Positions 31,906-41,546 of a DNA stretch of 64,000 nucleotides are shown in pieces; within the stretch, counting starts at the first letter, position 1; each line of letters begins with the position of its first letter. Location: NCBI RefSeq assembly GCF_026262575.1, contig NZ_JAPKFL010000005.1, positions 186,001 through 250,000 on the forward strand. Reading direction: 5' to 3'. This stretch comes from Streptomyces marinisediminis (GTDB taxonomy: Bacteria; Actinomycetota; Actinomycetes; Streptomycetales; Streptomycetaceae). The notes below the pieces were generated by a model that made no database searches, was not told the origin of the DNA, and worked only from the letters and a program-made list of their open reading frames with translations. Made by a program: the position numbers and the translations under genes.

Positions 31906-33054
31906 TCAGCGGGTGCCGACCGCCGCCCGTACCGCCCGGCGCGCGAGGCCGATGTCGTCGTGCAGCCGGCGCAGCAGCAGCCGCTGCTCCTCACCGCTCG
32001 CCGGGCCCCCACCGCGCTCCGGCCGCGCCCCGGCGGCGGGCTCCGGCTCCCGCATGGAGCGCTGCACCGCCATCTCGCAGGTGCGGATCTCGCGGGTGAG
32101 GACGAGCATCAGGTTCACCAGGAAGGCGTCCTGGGCCGCCGACCCGGCCGCCTGGGCGGCCCAGCTCACCTGCCGCCGGGCCAGCGGGGCCTCGCCCAGC
32201 ACCGACCACAGCGTGGCGAGGTCGTAGCCGGGCAGATACCAGCCGGAGAGCTCCCAGTCCACCAGCACCGGCCCGCTGGGGGCGAGCAGGAAATTCGCGG
32301 GCAGCGCGTCCCCGTGGCAGAACTGCCACACGGGCCCCTGCCCGCCGCCCTGCACGGCGCTGTGCAGCAGCTTGTGCAGGTCGCCCATGTCCCGGTCGGT
32401 GAGCAGGCCGAGCTCGTGGTAGCGGGCCAGCCGCGCGCCGTAGTCCAGCGGTCGCTCGAACAGCCCGCTCGCCGGCCGCCACGCGCCGAGCCGCTGGAGC
32501 GCGCCCAGCATGGCGTGCACGTCCGCGATCGGCACCGCGTCCGTGGGATGGCGCCGCAGCGCTCCGGGACGGCCCGGCATGCGCTCGACGACCAGGGTGC
32601 AGCTCTCCGGGTCGGCCGCGACCAGCCGGGGCGCCCGCACGGGGGGCCGGTGCCGCACGAACGCCCGGTAGGCCCCTATTTCCTGACGGTAGCGCTCGAC
32701 CCACACGGGCGAGTGGTCCAGTAAGCACTTCGCGATCGCCGGAGTGCGCCCGATCGTGCCCGCGAGCAGTGCCGAACGGCCGCTGCGCCGCAGCACCTGG
32801 ACGGGACGGAAGTCGGGGCAGACGCGGTGCACCAGGGCGAGTGCGGAACGCAACCGGGTTCCCTGCGGGCCGGACAGGTCGAGCCTCCCGCTGATCGGCG
32901 GTCGACCGCCCACCGGGGACGGCCCGCGGAACCGGGGCGCGCGCTCGGGCGCGGCGGCGCCGTCGAAGCGCACCGGCAGGCCCGTCCTGGCGGACGCGGT
33001 CCTGGCGGGGGCCGTCCGGTCTGGGGCGGTCACGGGGGACGTTGCGTGATACAT
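31906..33054 (-). CDS. Phosphotransferase (APH-type) family protein
   Basis: 382 aa from ATG 33054. The C-terminal two-thirds is an aminoglycoside phosphotransferase/choline kinase-like fold: [20 protein letters not shown] (ATP-site Lys), [10 protein letters not shown], the catalytic loop [18 protein letters not shown] (His-Gly-Asp ... Asn, about 257-274) and the metal site [20 protein letters not shown]. The N-terminal 70 residues are Pro/Arg/Ala-rich and probably disordered. Substrate unknown; antibiotic resistance is only one possibility for this family. Divergent from the NsdA-like regulator. Confidence 0.87.
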   Translation of the reverse strand: MYHATSPVTAPDRTAPARTASARTGLPVRFDGAAAPERAPRFRGPSPVGGRPPISGRLDLSGPQGTRLRSALALVHRVCPDFRPVQVLRRSGRSALLAGTIGRTPAIAKCLLDHSPVWVERYRQEIGAYRAFVRHRPPVRAPRLVAADPESCTLVVERMPGRPGALRRHPTDAVPIADVHAMLGALQRLGAWRPASGLFERPLDYGARLARYHELGLLTDRDMGDLHKLLHSAVQGGGQGPVWQFCHGDALPANFLLAPSGPVLVDWELSGWYLPGYDLATLWSVLGEAPLARRQVSWAAQAAGSAAQDAFLVNLMLVLTREIRTCEMAVQRSMREPEPAAGARPERGGGPASGEEQRLLLRRLHDDIGLARRAVRAAVGTR

Positions 33055-33351
33055 GCGCGAGACAGATCCCTTCGTGCGCCGACAAGGTCTTCCGGCGCCG
33101 CCCCGGCCCGCCGGCCGCGGGCACCCTGGGGAATGCCGCGTCCGGCGGCTTCCGGCACCGTCCGGCAGCACCCGGCCGTCGTCCGGCCGGGTCCGCCGGG
33201 CGGTGTCCGCAGGCCGGGGTGGCGCTCTTCTACACCACACCCCCGCGCGGGTGGCACACCATCTGGCGGACCCTGGCGAACCCTGGCGAATACTCGCCGC
33301 CCCCGGTGTCCGCGGTTACTGTCAACTCAGCCGAGAACCTGGGGGCTTGAC
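33055..33351. promoter_or_regulatory. 297-bp divergent region with phased repeats
   Basis: No gene seen. At 33271-33290 the decamer CCCTGGCGAA is repeated in tandem, preceded by a degenerate copy (33261-33270), and the last copy forms the inverted repeat GGCGA-ATAC-TCGCC (33285-33298). Ten-bp phasing puts the copies on one face of the helix, as in an operator. It lies 53 bp upstream of the regulator gene and might be its autoregulatory site. Confidence 0.45.
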
Positions 33352-34833
33352 GTGACCAAGGGACCCAACACCCGACTCGCAGAGCTGTTCGAGCTGACCG
33401 GTTGGTCGAAGGGCGAGCTCGCCCGGACGGTCAACCGGCACGCGGCGGCCATGGGCCATCCGCACCTGGCGACGGACACCTCGCGGGTGCGGCGCTGGAT
33501 CGACACGGGGGAGTCCCCGCGCGATCCCGTGCCCCGGGTGCTGGCCTCCCTGTTCACCGAGCGACTCGGCCGTGTCGTGACCATCGAGGACCTCGGGTTC
33601 CGCAGGTCGGGGCCGTCGGCCAGGCGGCAGTCCGTCCAAGGGCTGCCGTTGAGCCCTGACCAGACCGCCGTGGTCCTCACCGAATTCACGGGAATGGACC
33701 TCATGCTCAACCGACGCGGCATGGTGGGCGCGGGCGCCGCGCTCGCCGCAGGCTCAGCACTCCACGGATCGCTGTACGACTGGTTGCAGACCGAACCGAG
33801 CCGGCACGCCCCGGCCCTGCCCACCGCCGACCCGGCGGCGCTGGACACCTACGACGGCCCACCGGTGGGCGCCCAGGAGATCGAGGCGCTGGAACGCTCG
33901 GTGGAGATCTTCCGCGCCTGGGACGCCTCCCGGGGCGGCGGCCTCCAGCGCAAGGCGGTGGTGGGGCAGCTCAACGAGGTGGGCGGCATGCTGACCGTCC
34001 ACCACCCCCCGCACCTCAAACGCCGGTTGTGGGGCGTCGCGGCCAACCTCGCCGTCCTCGCCGGCTGGATGTCGCACGACGTGGGCCTGGAGCCCACCGC
34101 GCAGAAGTACTTCCTGCTCGCCGCGCACGCCGCGCGCGAGGGCGGGGACCGGCCGCGGGCGGGAGAGGCGCTCTCCCGCGCGGCGCGCCAGATGGTCCAC
34201 ATCGGCCGCCCCGGTGACGCGCTGGAGCTGATGCGGCTCGTCCACGCGGGCTCGGGCGCGGGGACGCTGCCGCGCACCCGCGCCATGCTGCACACGATCG
34301 AGGCGTGGGCGCAGGCCTCCATGGGGCGCGGCCAGGTCGTGCGGCGCACGCTCGGCGAGGCGGAGGAGCTGTTCGCCTCCGACAAGGGCGACGTCGCACC
34401 GCCCGACTGGATGCAGAACTTCGACGAGGCCGACCTGCACGGGATGCAGGCGCTGGCCTACCGCACGCTGGCCGATCACGACCCGGCCGCGGCCAGGACC
34501 GCCGAGTTCCACGCGAAGCGGGCGCTGGCGCTGCGCGGCGAGGGCTTCGAGCGCTCGCAGATCTTCGACCACCTCTCCCTGGCGTCCGCCTGCTTCATCG
34601 CCGACGACCCCGAGCAGGCGGACCAGTACGCCCGCCGGGCCCTGAAGTGCATCCACGAGAACTCCTCGCTGCGCACGTGGGACCGGCTGCGCCAGATGTA
34701 CCGGCTGACCGCGCGGTACGCCGGGTACCCGAAGGTCGACCACCTGCGGGCGCAGATCGAGGACGCGCTGTCGAAGGCGCCGAGGTCACCGCGTACGGGG
34801 CCGGTCAAGCGCGCCGCGAGCCTGAAGGTGTAG
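33352..34833 (+). CDS. NsdA/NsdB-like regulator with HTH and TPR-like repeats
   Basis: 493 aa, GTG start after GGGGG. The N-terminus (residues 7-80) is an XRE-type DNA-binding region: RLAELFELTGWSKGELARTV, then TDTSRVRRWIDTGESPRD and PRVLASLFTERLGRVVTIED. A short Gly/Ala-rich segment (GMVGAGAALAAGSALHG, about 124-140) follows. Residues 170-480 are helical repeats resembling TPRs (AVVGQLNEVGGMLTVHH, KYFLLAAHAAREGGDRPRAG, ALKCIHENSSLRTWDRLRQM). This layout is shared by Streptomyces regulators such as NsdA, which negatively affects development and antibiotic production. Orthology to NsdA itself is not claimed, since nsdA lies in a different gene context. Confidence 0.82.
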   Translation: MTKGPNTRLAELFELTGWSKGELARTVNRHAAAMGHPHLATDTSRVRRWIDTGESPRDPVPRVLASLFTERLGRVVTIEDLGFRRSGPSARRQSVQGLPLSPDQTAVVLTEFTGMDLMLNRRGMVGAGAALAAGSALHGSLYDWLQTEPSRHAPALPTADPAALDTYDGPPVGAQEIEALERSVEIFRAWDASRGGGLQRKAVVGQLNEVGGMLTVHHPPHLKRRLWGVAANLAVLAGWMSHDVGLEPTAQKYFLLAAHAAREGGDRPRAGEALSRAARQMVHIGRPGDALELMRLVHAGSGAGTLPRTRAMLHTIEAWAQASMGRGQVVRRTLGEAEELFASDKGDVAPPDWMQNFDEADLHGMQALAYRTLADHDPAAARTAEFHAKRALALRGEGFERSQIFDHLSLASACFIADDPEQADQYARRALKCIHENSSLRTWDRLRQMYRLTARYAGYPKVDHLRAQIEDALSKAPRSPRTGPVKRAASLKV

Positions 34834-34864
34834 CGCCGGGTCGGCGGCGGACGCCCGGGCGGGG

Positions 34865-34896
34865 GCGGCCGTCCGACGTGTGCGGACAGCGGCCGC
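34865..34896. terminator. Hairpin between convergent genes
   Basis: GCGGCCG-TCCG pairs with CGGA-(cag)-CGGCCGC around the loop ACGTGTG, an 11-bp stem with a 3-nt bulge, in the 152-bp gap between the regulator and the PP2C gene. Confidence 0.5.
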
Positions 34897-34985
34897 GCAC
34901 GCCCCGGCCCGACGGCGGTGCGGCAGCGGGCCCGGAAGTCCGGCCGCGACGTGGCGGGCGGGCGGGCGCGCCCGGTCCGCCGGGG

Positions 34986-36467
34986 CTACCCCTCGCCCGG
35001 TTCGCGCGCCGGGGCCACGCGGGCGGCGGGTGCGCGGGCGTCGGGCACCCTGGCCACCAGGAAGCACGCGTCGTCCTCGCGGGGGCCGCCGGCGTACTCC
35101 TCGACCAGCGTGCGCACGCACTCCTGCGCGGAGCGGGCGGTGGTGATGCGCGGGGCGAGGCCGGGCAGCGGGTCCGGTGCGGCGGCGTCCCACGGCACGG
35201 GCGCGCGCCCGGCCAGGCCCTCGGTGTGCAGCAGCAGCGTGTCGCCGGGCCGCAGTTCCGCGACGCCCTCGGCGTACTCCGCGCCGGTGGTGGCGCCCAG
35301 GAGCACACCGTCGGCGCCGCCGAACCGCTCGGCGCGGCCCGCTCGGTAGCGCACGGGCGTCGGGTGGCCCGCCCGCGCCCAGGTCAGGCGCGCGGTGCCG
35401 GGGTCGTACCGACAGCACAGGGCGCTGCCCAGGGCGGGCTGTTCGGCGGTGTCCAGGAGGTGGTTCAGGTGGCTCATCAGCGCGCCGGGGCCCGTCCCGG
35501 CCAGCGCCAGCCCCCGCACCGCGCCGAGCAGCATGGCCATGCCGGAGGTGGCCTCCACCCCGTGCCCGGTCAGGTCACCGACCGTCAGCAGCGTGGCACC
35601 GTCGGGCAGGCCGAGCGCGTCGTACCAGCTTCCGCCGGCCAGCGTGCCGACGGTGGCGGGCAGGTAGTGCCCCGCGATCTCCAGACCCCCGCCGCCCCGG
35701 CCCCCGTCGGGCCGGGAGAACCGGCGGGTGCCGCGCCAGGGCGGCAGCACGGCCTCCTGGAGCTCCGCCGCGAGGCGCCGCTCGGTGTGGGCCCGGTGCC
35801 GCTGCTGCCGCACGATGTCGCGGCTCTTGCGGGCGACGCGCTCGCCGCGCCGCTCGCTGCTCACGTCGCGCACGACGGCCCACAGCGCCGCCGTCGTCCC
35901 GTCGCGCTCCAGCACGGGTTCGCCGCGCATGTGCACGGTGCGCACCGTGCCGTCGTCCCGGACGATGTTGAACTCGCCGTCCACGGGGCGGCCGTCGACC
36001 AGGCAGTCGGTGACGGCCCGCATCATCCACGCCTGGTCGTCGGGCAGCAGCCAGGTGGGCAGCTCGTCCAGCGACAGCGGGCCGGCCTCCGGGGAGCGGT
36101 CGAAGATGGCGTACAGCTCCGGGGACCACTCCACCTCGTCGGTGAGGAAGCTCCACTCCGCGCTGCCCACGCGGCCCGCGGTCTCCTCCTCCGCGGCGGG
36201 CTCGGCGGGCGGGTGCGGCGCCTGGGGCGGTGGCCCGTCGCGCAGCTCGTCCAGCCGGTGGCCCAGGTCGTCCAGGTGCAGCACCGCCAGGTCGCACAGC
36301 GCGCGCTGCCAGCGTTGCCGCGCGTCCTCCTCGCCGCGGTCCGTGTCCTGCGCCTCCTGCCGGACGGCGGCGACCGAGCCGCGCAGCCGGCGGGCCTGCG
36401 AGATGAGCACGTCCAGCGCGCCGTTCCGGGGGGCGGCGGAGGAATCCGCGGAGGAGTATGAGGACAT
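34986..36467 (-). CDS. PAS-SpoIIE/PP2C-type phosphatase with a substituted metal ligand
   Basis: 493 aa from ATG 36467 behind CTCGGAG. Residues 1-85 are helical, about 100-205 a PAS domain (WSFLTDEVEWSPELYAIFDR, VRTVHMRGEPVLERDG), then a linker coiled coil and a SpoIIE-type PP2C domain (about 250-475): LQEAVLPPW, TVGDLTGHGVEATSGMAMLL, LTWARAGHPTPVRY, LLLHTEGLAG, and the C-terminal PREDDACFLVARV. The loop that normally reads GGDWYD is AGGSWYDALGL, with Ser280 replacing the first metal-binding Asp. Other metal Asps (GDLTGHG, REDDA) are kept. The family dephosphorylates STAS anti-anti-sigma factors. Downstream of nuoN but separated by a terminator. Confidence 0.9.
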   Translation of the reverse strand: MSSYSSADSSAAPRNGALDVLISQARRLRGSVAAVRQEAQDTDRGEEDARQRWQRALCDLAVLHLDDLGHRLDELRDGPPPQAPHPPAEPAAEEETAGRVGSAEWSFLTDEVEWSPELYAIFDRSPEAGPLSLDELPTWLLPDDQAWMMRAVTDCLVDGRPVDGEFNIVRDDGTVRTVHMRGEPVLERDGTTAALWAVVRDVSSERRGERVARKSRDIVRQQRHRAHTERRLAAELQEAVLPPWRGTRRFSRPDGGRGGGGLEIAGHYLPATVGTLAGGSWYDALGLPDGATLLTVGDLTGHGVEATSGMAMLLGAVRGLALAGTGPGALMSHLNHLLDTAEQPALGSALCCRYDPGTARLTWARAGHPTPVRYRAGRAERFGGADGVLLGATTGAEYAEGVAELRPGDTLLLHTEGLAGRAPVPWDAAAPDPLPGLAPRITTARSAQECVRTLVEEYAGGPREDDACFLVARVPDARAPAARVAPAREPGEG

Positions 36468-36622
36468 CGCGTACTCCGAGGGGCGGTGCCGGGTGGATGT
36501 GTGGGGAACGACTCTTGCACAGCGGGCGACACGCCGTAAGCGATTCGGCGGAACCCGATCCGGTGGTGCCAGCGGGATATGCCGCGGGCGCACCCCTGGC
36601 GGCGCCCCCATCGGCTGACAGG

Positions 36623-36674
36623 CCGTCACCCGCGTGGCAGCACCGCCGGGCCCCGCCGGGCGCCAGGGTGACGG
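36623..36674 (-). terminator. Terminator of the nuo-like operon
   Basis: CCGTCACCC (36623-36631) pairs with GGGTGACGG (36666-36674), and the enclosed region can fold further (CCGCCGGG repeats). It lies directly after the nuoN stop (36677) and before the phosphatase gene. Confidence 0.65.
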
Positions 36675-36676
36675 GC

Positions 36677-38155
36677 TCACCGGGTCACCGCGGCCGGCAG
36701 CAGCGCCAGGACGGCTCCGGCCCCGGCCCCGAGGAGGAGCGTGCCGGCCGCCGTGGCCAGGGCGGTACCCGCCGCCCACCGGCGCGGCCGTGTGCCGCCG
36801 AGCCCACCGTCGCCGCGGTCGCCACTGTCGCCGTCGCCGCCCTCGTCACCCCCGCGACCGCCGTCGCCGCCGGGGGAGACCCCCACCGCCGGGGCGATCC
36901 AGCGCAGGTAGTAGAAGAGGCTGGCCACGGTGTTGAGCGCGGCGACCACGGCCAGCCACGCCATGCCGCCGTCCCAGCTCACGGCGAACACGGTCAGCTT
37001 GCCCAGGAAGACGGCCGTCGGCGGGGTGCCCACCAGCCCCAGCAGGCACACCACCAGCGCGCCGGTCAGCCAGGGGTGCCGCCGGCCGGCCCCGGCGTAG
37101 GACCGCAGGGTCGTGCGCCCGGGCAGGGCCGCGGCGACGGCGAAGGCCCCGAGGTTGGTCAGCGCGTACGCGGCGAGGTAGAAGAGCAGGGCGCGCAGGG
37201 AACCCGGCCGCCCGGCCACCGCGACGGCCATGAGCAGGTACCCGGCCTGGCTGACGGTGGAGTACCCCAGCAGCCGCAGCGGATCGCGCTGGGTGAACGC
37301 GGCCAGGTTGCCCAGCGTCATGGTCGCCACCGCGAGGACGGCCACCGGCAGCCGCCAGTCGGCCACCGCGTCCGGGACCGCCGTCAGCAGCCGGTACAGG
37401 GCGACGAACCCCCCGATCTTGGGAACCGTGGTCAGGAAGGCGGCCGCGGGCACGCTGGCCCCCGCCGCGGCGTCCGGCACCCAGAAGTGCGCCGGGACGG
37501 CGCCCACCTTGAACAGCAGGCCGCCCAGCACCGCCACGGTGCCCGCGGCGAGCGCCGCCGCGGGGGCGGACGGGAGCGCGTGCGCGAGCGCGGCGTAGTC
37601 GGTGGCCCCGCCGAGCCCGTACAGCACGCAGGCGCCCAGCAGCAGGGTGATGCCCAGCAGCGTGCCGAGCAGGTAGAGCTTGAGCGCGGCCTCGGCGCCG
37701 CGGGCGTCGCGTCCCCACCCGGCCAGCGCGTAGAGGGGGAAGGACGCCAGGAGGTAGGCGACGGCCAGCACGAGCAGGTCCGAGGCGCCGGCCAGGACGA
37801 CGCTGCCCAGGGTGCCCAGCAGTACCAGGACGGAGAACTCCGCCTCGCGCCGGTCACCGCGCACCCGCTCCACGGACAGGGCGAGGACCGCCAGCGCGGC
37901 GGCCGGGGCGATCAGGCGCGCGGCGTGGGTCGCCCCGTCGAGCGCGTAGGTGCCCGCGTACACCGTGCGTTCGGCGCCGGTCGCCTGGAGCGCAGCGGCG
38001 GTGAGCGAGCCCGCCAGGGCCAGTGCCGCCACCGCGCGGGCGGGCCACTGGCGGGCCCGGGGCAGGAACGAGCCGGTGAGCAGCGCCGCCACGGCCCCCA
38101 GCAGCAGGAGCAGCTCCGGGGTGAGCGCGAGCGGGTCGGTGTGCGCCCCGCTCAT
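36677..38155 (-). CDS. nuoN: Complex I-like subunit N
   Basis: 492 aa, about 14 membrane helices. Antiporter-like subunit of the proton-pumping arm. Recognised by LLFKVGAVPAHFWVPDAAAG (Lys of the central proton channel), VPKIGGFVALYRLLTAVPD, LGNLAAFTQRDPLRLLGYST and LVGTPPTAVFLGKLTVF. The segment SPGGDGGRGGDEGGDGDSGD near the C-terminus is an unusual Gly/Asp-rich loop before the last helix. Its start overlaps the nuoM stop (ATGA). It ends the operon. Confidence 0.93.
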   Translation of the reverse strand: MSGAHTDPLALTPELLLLLGAVAALLTGSFLPRARQWPARAVAALALAGSLTAAALQATGAERTVYAGTYALDGATHAARLIAPAAALAVLALSVERVRGDRREAEFSVLVLLGTLGSVVLAGASDLLVLAVAYLLASFPLYALAGWGRDARGAEAALKLYLLGTLLGITLLLGACVLYGLGGATDYAALAHALPSAPAAALAAGTVAVLGGLLFKVGAVPAHFWVPDAAAGASVPAAAFLTTVPKIGGFVALYRLLTAVPDAVADWRLPVAVLAVATMTLGNLAAFTQRDPLRLLGYSTVSQAGYLLMAVAVAGRPGSLRALLFYLAAYALTNLGAFAVAAALPGRTTLRSYAGAGRRHPWLTGALVVCLLGLVGTPPTAVFLGKLTVFAVSWDGGMAWLAVVAALNTVASLFYYLRWIAPAVGVSPGGDGGRGGDEGGDGDSGDRGDGGLGGTRPRRWAAGTALATAAGTLLLGAGAGAVLALLPAAVTR

Positions 38156-39639
38156 CGCGACACCAGCTCCACGGTCGTCCGGGCGGCCGGGACGACGGTG
38201 TCCAGCAGCCACCGCGGCGCGACGCCGACGGCCACCGACAGGCCCAGCAGCGGGGCGACGGACCACCACTGGGCGCCGCGCAGGTCGCTCACGCCCGCCG
38301 AGCGGTCGCCGGCGGGGCCGAGGAAGAGCCGCTGCAGGGCCCACAGGAAGAGCCCGGCGGTCACCAGGACGCCCAGCAGGGCCACGGCCGTGGGCACCGG
38401 GGCGGAGCCGAGGCTCCCGGCGAAGATCTGGAACTCGGCGACGAACCCGCTCAGGCCGGGCAGGCCGAGAGAGGCGAAGGCCGCGAGCGCGGTGAGCGCG
38501 GCGAATCTCGGCGCGCGGGCGGCGAGCCCGCCGTAGGCGTCCATCCGGTACGTGCCGCCGCGCTCCCACAGGATGCCGGCCAGCAGGAACAGCGCCGCGG
38601 TGATGAGGCCGTGGCTGACCATCTGCACCACCGCGCCGGTGACCGCGACCGACCGGGCCTGGGCGTCGGAGCCGGCCACCAGTCCGGCGGCCCCCAGCGC
38701 GAGCAGGACGTATCCCATGTGGTTGACGCTGGTGTAGGCCACCATGCGCTTGAAGTCGGTCTGCGCCAGCGCCACCAGCGCGCCGTAGAGGGCCGAGACG
38801 ACGCCGACGACGACGAAGACGAGCGCGTAGGTCCGCCAGGCCTGCGGCAGCACGGGCAGCGCGATGCGGACGAACCCGTACGTGCCCATCTTCAGCAGGA
38901 CCGCCGCCAGCACGGCCGAGCCCGCGGCGGGGGCGTCGGTGTGGGCCGGGGGCAGCCAGGTGTGGAAGGGCACCGTGGGCGTCTTGACGGCCAGCCCCAG
39001 CGCGATGGCCAGCAGCACGAGGGGACCGGCCGCGCCGCCGCCCTCCAGCGGCGGGTCGGCGGTCAGCTCGGTGATGTCGAAGGTGTGCGGGGTGGCGGCG
39101 GCGTACAGGCCGATGAAGCCGAGCAGCAGCGCCAGCGAGCCGACGAAGGTGTAGAGGAAGAACGTCAGCGCCGAGCGGGCCGCCCGGGCGCCGTGCCCCC
39201 ACCCGGCGATCACGAAGTACATGCCGACGATGGACAGGTCGAAGAAGAGGAAGAACAGGATGAGGTCCAGCGCGGCGAACAGCCCCAGGCAGGTGGTCTC
39301 CAGCGCCAGGAACAGGGCCGCGAACCGCCGCAGGCCGCGCTGGCCGGCCGGGGTGTGGAGCGAGCAGGCGAGGAAGACGACGGCGGTGAGGGCGAGCAGC
39401 GGCAGCGACAGCCCGTCCACGCCCACGTGGTAGCCGGCCCCGGCGCCCGGGATCCAGGGCCGGTCCGTCTCGTGGCCGATGCCCGAGCCGTCGTAGGAGA
39501 CCCACTGCGCGGACACCAGCGCCAGTTCGACGGCGCACGTGGCCACCCACACCGTCCGCACCGCCCGGCCGGAGGCCCGGGGGAGCGCGAGCAGCAGCGC
39601 GGCGACGCCGAGCGGGGCGAAGACGGTCAGGGTCAGCAT
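38152..39639 (-). CDS. nuoM: Complex I-like subunit M
   Basis: 495 aa; ATG 39639 with GAGG 5 nt upstream. Antiporter-like proton-translocating subunit. Signatures: YHVGVDGLSLPLLALTAVVF, FFLFFDLSIVGMYFVIAGWG (conserved Glu of helix 5 appears as Asp), KTPTVPFHTWLPPAHTDAPA with the channel Lys, LAQTDFKRMVAYTSVNHMGY and LSGFVAEFQIFAG. Length and topology are normal for NuoM. Starts two bases after the nuoL stop. Confidence 0.94.
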   Translation of the reverse strand: MLTLTVFAPLGVAALLLALPRASGRAVRTVWVATCAVELALVSAQWVSYDGSGIGHETDRPWIPGAGAGYHVGVDGLSLPLLALTAVVFLACSLHTPAGQRGLRRFAALFLALETTCLGLFAALDLILFFLFFDLSIVGMYFVIAGWGHGARAARSALTFFLYTFVGSLALLLGFIGLYAAATPHTFDITELTADPPLEGGGAAGPLVLLAIALGLAVKTPTVPFHTWLPPAHTDAPAAGSAVLAAVLLKMGTYGFVRIALPVLPQAWRTYALVFVVVGVVSALYGALVALAQTDFKRMVAYTSVNHMGYVLLALGAAGLVAGSDAQARSVAVTGAVVQMVSHGLITAALFLLAGILWERGGTYRMDAYGGLAARAPRFAALTALAAFASLGLPGLSGFVAEFQIFAGSLGSAPVPTAVALLGVLVTAGLFLWALQRLFLGPAGDRSAGVSDLRGAQWWSVAPLLGLSVAVGVAPRWLLDTVVPAARTTVELVSR

Positions 39640-39641
39640 GC

Positions 39642-41546
39642 TCACCTCAGCGACAGGAGCAGAAGCAGGACGAGGACGGCGGCCAGCAGCGTCAGCGCCT
39701 GGGCGTAGTACTGGTGGAGCCGGCCGGTCTGCGGGCGCAGGGCGAGCGTCCCCAGGCGGCGCACGCCGGCCGCCGTCCGACGCACGGTCCGGTCCAGCCC
39801 TCGCCCGTCGACGGCGGCGCTCCAGCCGGCCAGCCGCCGCGCCGCCGGGGCGGTACCGGTGACGGCGCGGTGCAGGGCGTCGTCGAAGCGGGCCAGCGCC
39901 CGCGCCGCGGCGAGCGTCGGCCGCACCGCGAGGGTGTGCGCCGCCGCGTCCAGGCCGAGCCAGCCCAGGGCCCACCGCGGCCGCGGCAGCCGGGGAGCGA
40001 GGGCGACGGCCGCGGCGGTCGCCGCCAGGGCCAGGGCGGCGCTGCCGAGCCAGGTGGCCGTCTCCGCCGACGGCTCGCCGGGGACGCCGAGCACCCGCTG
40101 GAAGCGGGCACCCAGCGGCGGCAGCGCCAGCGCCCCGAGTCCGGCAGCGCCGACGGCGAGCACCCACAGCACCCCGCTCTCGGCCGGACGCGCGCGCACC
40201 GGGCGCCCCGGCCGGGGCGCGGAGCGCAGCAGCAGGCCCAGCGCCCGGCCCGCGTATCCGGAGGCCAGCACCGCCGCGGCCAGCGCGACCCCGTACAGCG
40301 CCGGGGACTCCACCCCGGCCAGGATCTCGTCCTTGGTGGCCCACAGGGACAGCGGCGGCACCCCGGCCAGGGCCAGCGCCGCGACGGTGCAGGGCAGGCC
40401 CACGACCGGTCCGGCCCGGGCGGCGCCCCGCAGCTCGCTGAGGTCGCGGGTGCCCAGCGCGGTCAGCCACGCCCCGGCCGCCAGGAACAGCAGCGCCTTG
40501 ACGGCGGCGTGGGCCACCAGGTGGGCGGTGCCGCCCGCGATGCCGCCCACCCCGGCGGCCAGCACCACGAAGCCGAGCTGGGCGCCGGTGGAGGCGGCGA
40601 GCAACTGCTTGAGGTCGCGCTGCCCCAGGGCCACGGCGCCCAGGGCCAGTGCGGTCAGCGCCCCCGCCCAGGCGGCCGCGGTGTCGGCCCAGCCGGTGGA
40701 CTCCAGCAGCGGGTGCACCCGCAGCAGCAGGTAGCCGCCCATCGCCACCATGGCCGCCGAGTGGAGCAGCGCGCTCACCGGACTGGGGCCGCGCATGGCG
40801 TGCGAGAGCCAGAAGGAGAAGGGCAGTTGCGCGGCTTTGCCCAGGGCCGCCACCAGCACTCCGGCGGCCGCGAGGTGGCGCCAGCCGCCGTCCAGCCCGG
40901 CGAGGCGGTCCAGCGTCAGCGAGCCGCCGGCGGCCAGGGCGGCTCCGGCCGCCAGGTACAGGCCGAGGTCGCCGGTGCGGGTGGTGAGGAAGGCGACCGC
41001 GCCCGCCCGGGTGTTCGCCGGCTCCCGCCAGTCGAAGGCGATGAGCGCGTAGGAGGTGGCGCCCATGACCTCCCAGGCGAGCAGCAACCCGGGCAGCGTG
41101 GTGGCCGTCGCGGTGAGCAGCACGGCCGCGGTGAACAGCAGCATCAGTCCGAAGAACCGGGGCCGGGCGGCCCGGATCCCGGCGGTGGCGAAGACGAGCA
41201 CCAGCAGCGCGGCCGCCGCCACCGTCACCACCACGACGGCGGACAGCCCGTCCACCGCCATCGCCAGCGGCGCGTCCGCGAGGAAGGCGACGCCCACGGC
41301 GGGCCGCCGTACGGCGGCGGCGACCGCGAGCGCGAGCGTGACGGCCGCGACCGCGATCGCCACGGCGGGCGCCCCGCGGCCCGTGCCGCCGGGCCTCCCA
41401 CCACCGGTCCTCCCACCACCGTTCCGGCCGCCGCGGTCCCCGCGGCCGGGAGCCCCGCCGCCGCGGACCGCGCCGCCCAGGGCGAGGGCGGCCCCGGTCA
41501 GCGCGGGAAGCAGGACGAGCGACCACAGCAGCACCGGCCCCGTCAC
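39642..41546 (-). CDS. nuoL: Complex I-like subunit L
   Basis: 634 aa from GTG 41546, overlapping the nuoK stop by four bases. Largest antiporter-like subunit. Conserved elements: LLLAWEVMGATSYALIAFDW (Glu of the channel), GKAAQLPFSFWLSHAMRGPS (channel Lys) and PVSALLHSAAMVAMGGYLLL, QRDLKQLLAASTGAQLGFVV, VKALLFLAAGAWLTALGTRD. A long C-terminal region with ARFDDALHRAVTGTAP and a final Leu-rich helix corresponds to the lateral-helix arm. A Gly/Arg-rich loop at about 25-50 is longer than usual. Confidence 0.94.
   Translation of the reverse strand: MTGPVLLWSLVLLPALTGAALALGGAVRGGGAPGRGDRGGRNGGGRTGGGRPGGTGRGAPAVAIAVAAVTLALAVAAAVRRPAVGVAFLADAPLAMAVDGLSAVVVVTVAAAALLVLVFATAGIRAARPRFFGLMLLFTAAVLLTATATTLPGLLLAWEVMGATSYALIAFDWREPANTRAGAVAFLTTRTGDLGLYLAAGAALAAGGSLTLDRLAGLDGGWRHLAAAGVLVAALGKAAQLPFSFWLSHAMRGPSPVSALLHSAAMVAMGGYLLLRVHPLLESTGWADTAAAWAGALTALALGAVALGQRDLKQLLAASTGAQLGFVVLAAGVGGIAGGTAHLVAHAAVKALLFLAAGAWLTALGTRDLSELRGAARAGPVVGLPCTVAALALAGVPPLSLWATKDEILAGVESPALYGVALAAAVLASGYAGRALGLLLRSAPRPGRPVRARPAESGVLWVLAVGAAGLGALALPPLGARFQRVLGVPGEPSAETATWLGSAALALAATAAAVALAPRLPRPRWALGWLGLDAAAHTLAVRPTLAAARALARFDDALHRAVTGTAPAARRLAGWSAAVDGRGLDRTVRRTAAGVRRLGTLALRPQTGRLHQYYAQALTLLAAVLVLLLLLSLR

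Noticed and set aside
36677..39550. 957-residue fusion of nuoN with an upstream frame (and similar long frames at 38152-41526 and 43301-46798)
   Set aside because: The extra N-terminal parts are antisense-like Arg/Gly/Ala text in the wrong frame of the neighbouring nuo gene. True starts overlap the preceding stops by ATGA/GTGA.
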